A stretch of 64,000 nucleotides of DNA, from contig NZ_CACRYJ010000061.1 of the NCBI RefSeq assembly GCF_902703175.1, forward strand, positions 27,543 through 91,542, read 5' to 3'. This DNA is from Occultella aeris. Its GTDB lineage: Bacteria > Actinomycetota > Actinomycetes > Actinomycetales > Beutenbergiaceae. The notes beneath the pieces are model-generated. The model had not been told where the DNA came from. It was given only the letters and a program-made list of their open reading frames with translations, and did not search any database. Position 1 is the first letter of the stretch, and each line of letters starts with the position of its first letter. This document shows positions 61,798-64,000 of the stretch, piece by piece. The translations under genes and the position numbers were made by a program.

Positions 61798-62700
61798 CTA
61801 ATCGGGCGCCGCCCCCTGGCCCGCCTGGACCTGGGTGTGCCGGATGAAGTCGAGCATGAGCGGCGTCGCCTCGACGGAGTGCGTTTCCAGCAAGAGGTGG
61901 CCCGCGTCGAGGATGTGGGCCTCCATTCTCGGCAGCACCTGCATCCATGACACGGTCTCGGACAGATCGAAGAATGAGTCGTGCCTGCCCCAGAGCAACA
62001 GCGCAGGCGGCTGCCAGTCCCTGAGGTACTCGGCGATAACTCCGAACCGGTCGACGTATCGTCCGTAGTCCGCGATGAGCGTTCGTTGCAACTCCATCCG
62101 GCCCGGCAGGCACATGATCCGCCAGTCCTCCTCCCAGCGCTCGGCCGGGATGCTCGCGGTCACGTCAGGCGGGACAGCGGCAAGGTACTGGTCGCGTGTG
62201 CCCTCAAGCGTAAGATGCGCGGTCGCAGCCGCCTCGTTCTCTGGGGTTGGGCTGGACCAGTAGGCGATCGTCGCCTCCCAGCCCGGCCCGAGCCCCGTCC
62301 GATGCGCGTTGGCGTTCTGCACGATCAGACCCAGCACCTCCTCAGGTGCTCTCATCGCGACATGGAGACCAACCGGTGCACCGAAGTCATGGAGGTAGAT
62401 GTACCGCGGGCCGACACCAAGCCGCTCCAGCAGTTCCGAGATGGCCCGACCCAGGGCGGGGAACGAGACGGTCGGCAGAACACCGGACTCCCCGAAGCCG
62501 GGCAGATCGGGCGCGATCACGTAGGCGATCCTGGCGAGGTCCGGTATGACTTCCCGGAACATCGCACTGGAATTCGGGAACCCGTGCAGGAGCAGGACGG
62601 CCGGCTTGGACGCATCGCCTGCGGTGACGAAGGACAACTCGGTGCCGCCGGAGAGCCGTAACCGTTGCCGCGGCCCGTGCGAACCCCTCGAACTCCCCAT
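61798..62700 (-). CDS. Alpha/beta hydrolase with Asp nucleophile (epoxide hydrolase / haloalkane dehalogenase-like)
   Basis: The 300-residue protein begins at the ATG at 62700 with GAGAGGTG upstream. The oxyanion HG-x-P motif is LLHGFPNSSAMF and the nucleophile elbow YIYLHDFGAPVGLHVA carries Asp instead of Ser, as in epoxide hydrolases and dehalogenases. The acid is in LLWGRHDSFFD and the His in LDAGHLLLETH. The cap region contains WEEDWRIMCLPGRMELQ. The substrate is unknown. It runs towards the TetR remnant. Confidence 0.88.
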   Translation of the reverse strand: MGSSRGSHGPRQRLRLSGGTELSFVTAGDASKPAVLLLHGFPNSSAMFREVIPDLARIAYVIAPDLPGFGESGVLPTVSFPALGRAISELLERLGVGPRYIYLHDFGAPVGLHVAMRAPEEVLGLIVQNANAHRTGLGPGWEATIAYWSSPTPENEAAATAHLTLEGTRDQYLAAVPPDVTASIPAERWEEDWRIMCLPGRMELQRTLIADYGRYVDRFGVIAEYLRDWQPPALLLWGRHDSFFDLSETVSWMQVLPRMEAHILDAGHLLLETHSVEATPLMLDFIRHTQVQAGQGAAPD

Positions 62701-62957
62701 GCGATCACCTCTCTCTTGAAGTTCACATCGCTCAAGCTTTGCAGGTCAAGTGGTTCCTGCTCGGAGCCATGATTCAGCGTCAGCGGGCGGAGGAGGACCC
62801 CGACCACGTCACCGGTGCGTCGCAGCCATGTGATGCCCACAGGCGATGCCATCGCCCTGCACGTCGTGCCGCCTGTCCTTCAGAATGCGGCTACCTGCAA
62901 CTGGTGCGACCCTGATGAGCACGGAAGATCGGGGGAATGAGCACCTGGAGGTTCACC

Positions 62958-63110
62958 GTGTCACTTTGGTTGCTACTCATCATTCTCGGCATCATCCTCG
63001 CGATCATCGGCTTCGCAGGTGTCGGACAGATCCTGATCTGGATCGGCGTTGCCGTGTTGGTCATCGGTCTGATCCTCTCTCTCACGAGCAGGCGGCGAAA
63101 CCGGGTCTGA
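62958..63110 (+). CDS. 50-residue two-helix membrane protein
   Basis: The GTG at 62958 has a perfect GGAGG six bases upstream; an in-frame ATG at 62937 would add seven residues. The product, starting MSLWLLLIILGIILAIIGF, has two hydrophobic helices split by GVGQ and ends in a basic SRRRNRV tail. Similar tiny membrane proteins are common in actinobacteria; no function is known. The next gene is 101 bp downstream on the same strand. Confidence 0.7.
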   Translation: MSLWLLLIILGIILAIIGFAGVGQILIWIGVAVLVIGLILSLTSRRRNRV

Positions 63111-63211
63111 ACGGGTGGCGTGCACCTCTGGGTGTCGGCATTGTCCTGGGATCGACCTGAGCTCGTTCCGTATTCAACACGGAGACGATTCACGAGGAAG
63201 GAAATGCCGTC

Positions 63212-63790
63212 ATGACTACGCCTACGAAGGACGTCGTCGACCTCATCTTGAACGACCACCGGGAGGTCGAGCGACTCTTCGAGGAGTTGCGCAGCAAGCC
63301 AGCGACAAGGGCGAACAACCTGCCCGTACTGATCTCGCTGCTGACCGCACACAGCCGAGCGGAGGAGGCCGAGGTCTATCCCGTCGCGGCATCCGAAGCG
63401 GGCGCGGCTCACGACGTCGAGCACAGCCAGGAGGAACACATCGAGGCGGACCAGCTCCTCGCGCGCCTCGCGGAGACCAATCCCAGCTCGCCCGAGTTCG
63501 ACACGGTCCTGCAAGAGGTTGTCGACGCCATCACCCACCATGTCGAGGAGGAGGAGGCCAAGGTTCTGCCCGCGATACGGTCTAACCTCCCGGACTCGCG
63601 CCGGGCTGAATTGGGTGAAGCGTTCCTTGTGAGCAGGCAGGGACATCTCGGCGAGATGCCCGGCGACATACGCAAGAGCGAACTGGACCAGCAAGCCGCG
63701 AACGCCGGCATGCCCGGCGCAAGTTCGATGAGCAAGGAACAGACCAAGAGCGCCCTGCAGGAGAAGGTGCAACAGTCCGAGGAGCAATAG
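63212..63790 (+). CDS. Hemerythrin-like HHE-domain protein
   Basis: The 192-residue protein has GAGGAAGGAA before its ATG. The HHE core is residues about 5-125: VVDLILNDHREVERLFEEL, SLLTAHSRAEEAEVYPVA, HDVEHSQEEHIEADQLLARL and DAITHHVEEEEAKVLPAI supply the His and Glu ligands for a di-iron site. The C-terminal 60 residues are hydrophilic, ending in a Gln/Glu-rich helix. These proteins bind oxygen or iron or take part in redox stress responses. The small membrane protein gene just upstream may be co-expressed. Confidence 0.88.
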   Translation: MTTPTKDVVDLILNDHREVERLFEELRSKPATRANNLPVLISLLTAHSRAEEAEVYPVAASEAGAAHDVEHSQEEHIEADQLLARLAETNPSSPEFDTVLQEVVDAITHHVEEEEAKVLPAIRSNLPDSRRAELGEAFLVSRQGHLGEMPGDIRKSELDQQAANAGMPGASSMSKEQTKSALQEKVQQSEEQ

Positions 63791-64000
63791 TTCGAGATCG
63801 TCTCTGCACAGGGCCGCGACCCCGCGCCTGCGACTCGACGGGTCGGTAGACACCGCGAGCAAGCTGCCACATCACTCTCCGAGCGCCTCGGTCTACGACG
63901 CCTAAGCCTCGATCCACCGATGGGCTAGGTGTTGTCGGTGGCGTGGGGGCGTGAGAATGCCCTTCTGACCTGGGAAGATACGACTTGTCGAAGGTCCGTA

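Overview
The window is high-GC DNA (roughly 70 % by eye) with short intergenic gaps, many GTG starts and ATGA/GTGA gene overlaps. It carries a DtxR/IdeR-type iron box, a RamB-type regulator, a GTP-dependent PEP carboxykinase and a Pol-PE-Lig LigD. Together these point to an actinobacterium, probably of the Micrococcales. The genus cannot be fixed from sequence alone.

Layout. 1-3.5 kb: the end of an acyl-CoA-dehydrogenase-like gene, an ABC ATPase fused to its binding domain, and the permease. 3.3-7.4 kb: a DUF817 membrane protein divergent from LigD, with a 39-bp repeat pair between them. 7.7-13.9 kb: an accessory island of lower GC, with a DUF5343-like/HEPN gene pair, a decayed ISL3 transposase, a frameshifted tyrosine recombinase, a tRNA-like element and a second winged-helix-like gene. 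13.9-20 kb: housekeeping genes (YCII-like protein, MFS exporter with divergent LysR regulator, DUF4282, SRPBCC, cupin, DsbA/FrnE). 20-25 kb: pckG divergent from a RamB-like regulator with a palindrome between them, then an M20 peptidase and a second MFS exporter. 26.6-37 kb: iron acquisition, with a Rieske lipoprotein, an asymmetric heterodimeric ABC exporter, an AraC regulator, a siderophore-binding lipoprotein, a SIP reductase, two FecCD permeases and a FepC ATPase. Two iron boxes suggest joint DtxR/IdeR control. 37-41 kb: a Gfo/Idh oxidoreductase, a YbjQ protein, arginine deiminase and a thioesterase. 41.3-47.5 kb: idi and a complete mevalonate operon (mvk-mvaD-pmk-mvaA-mvaS) whose last gene appears to start at ATT. 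47.5-51.8 kb: two TetR units, a glutaminase and an alpha/beta hydrolase. 52-60.7 kb: a sugar operon (GH127 beta-L-arabinofuranosidase, zinc dehydrogenase, Gfo/Idh, sugar ABC importer) with a divergent LacI regulator. 60.7-64 kb: IS and TetR debris, an alpha/beta hydrolase, a 50-residue membrane protein and a hemerythrin-like protein.

The best candidates for something undescribed are the overlapping DUF5343-like/HEPN pair in the island (possible toxin or defence module), the ATPase-binding-protein fusion with an internal Tat-like segment, the ATT-initiated mvaS, and a 230-bp near-identical block shared by two otherwise diverged TetR copies 9.85 kb apart. All functions are inferred from sequence features recognised by eye; no database search was run.
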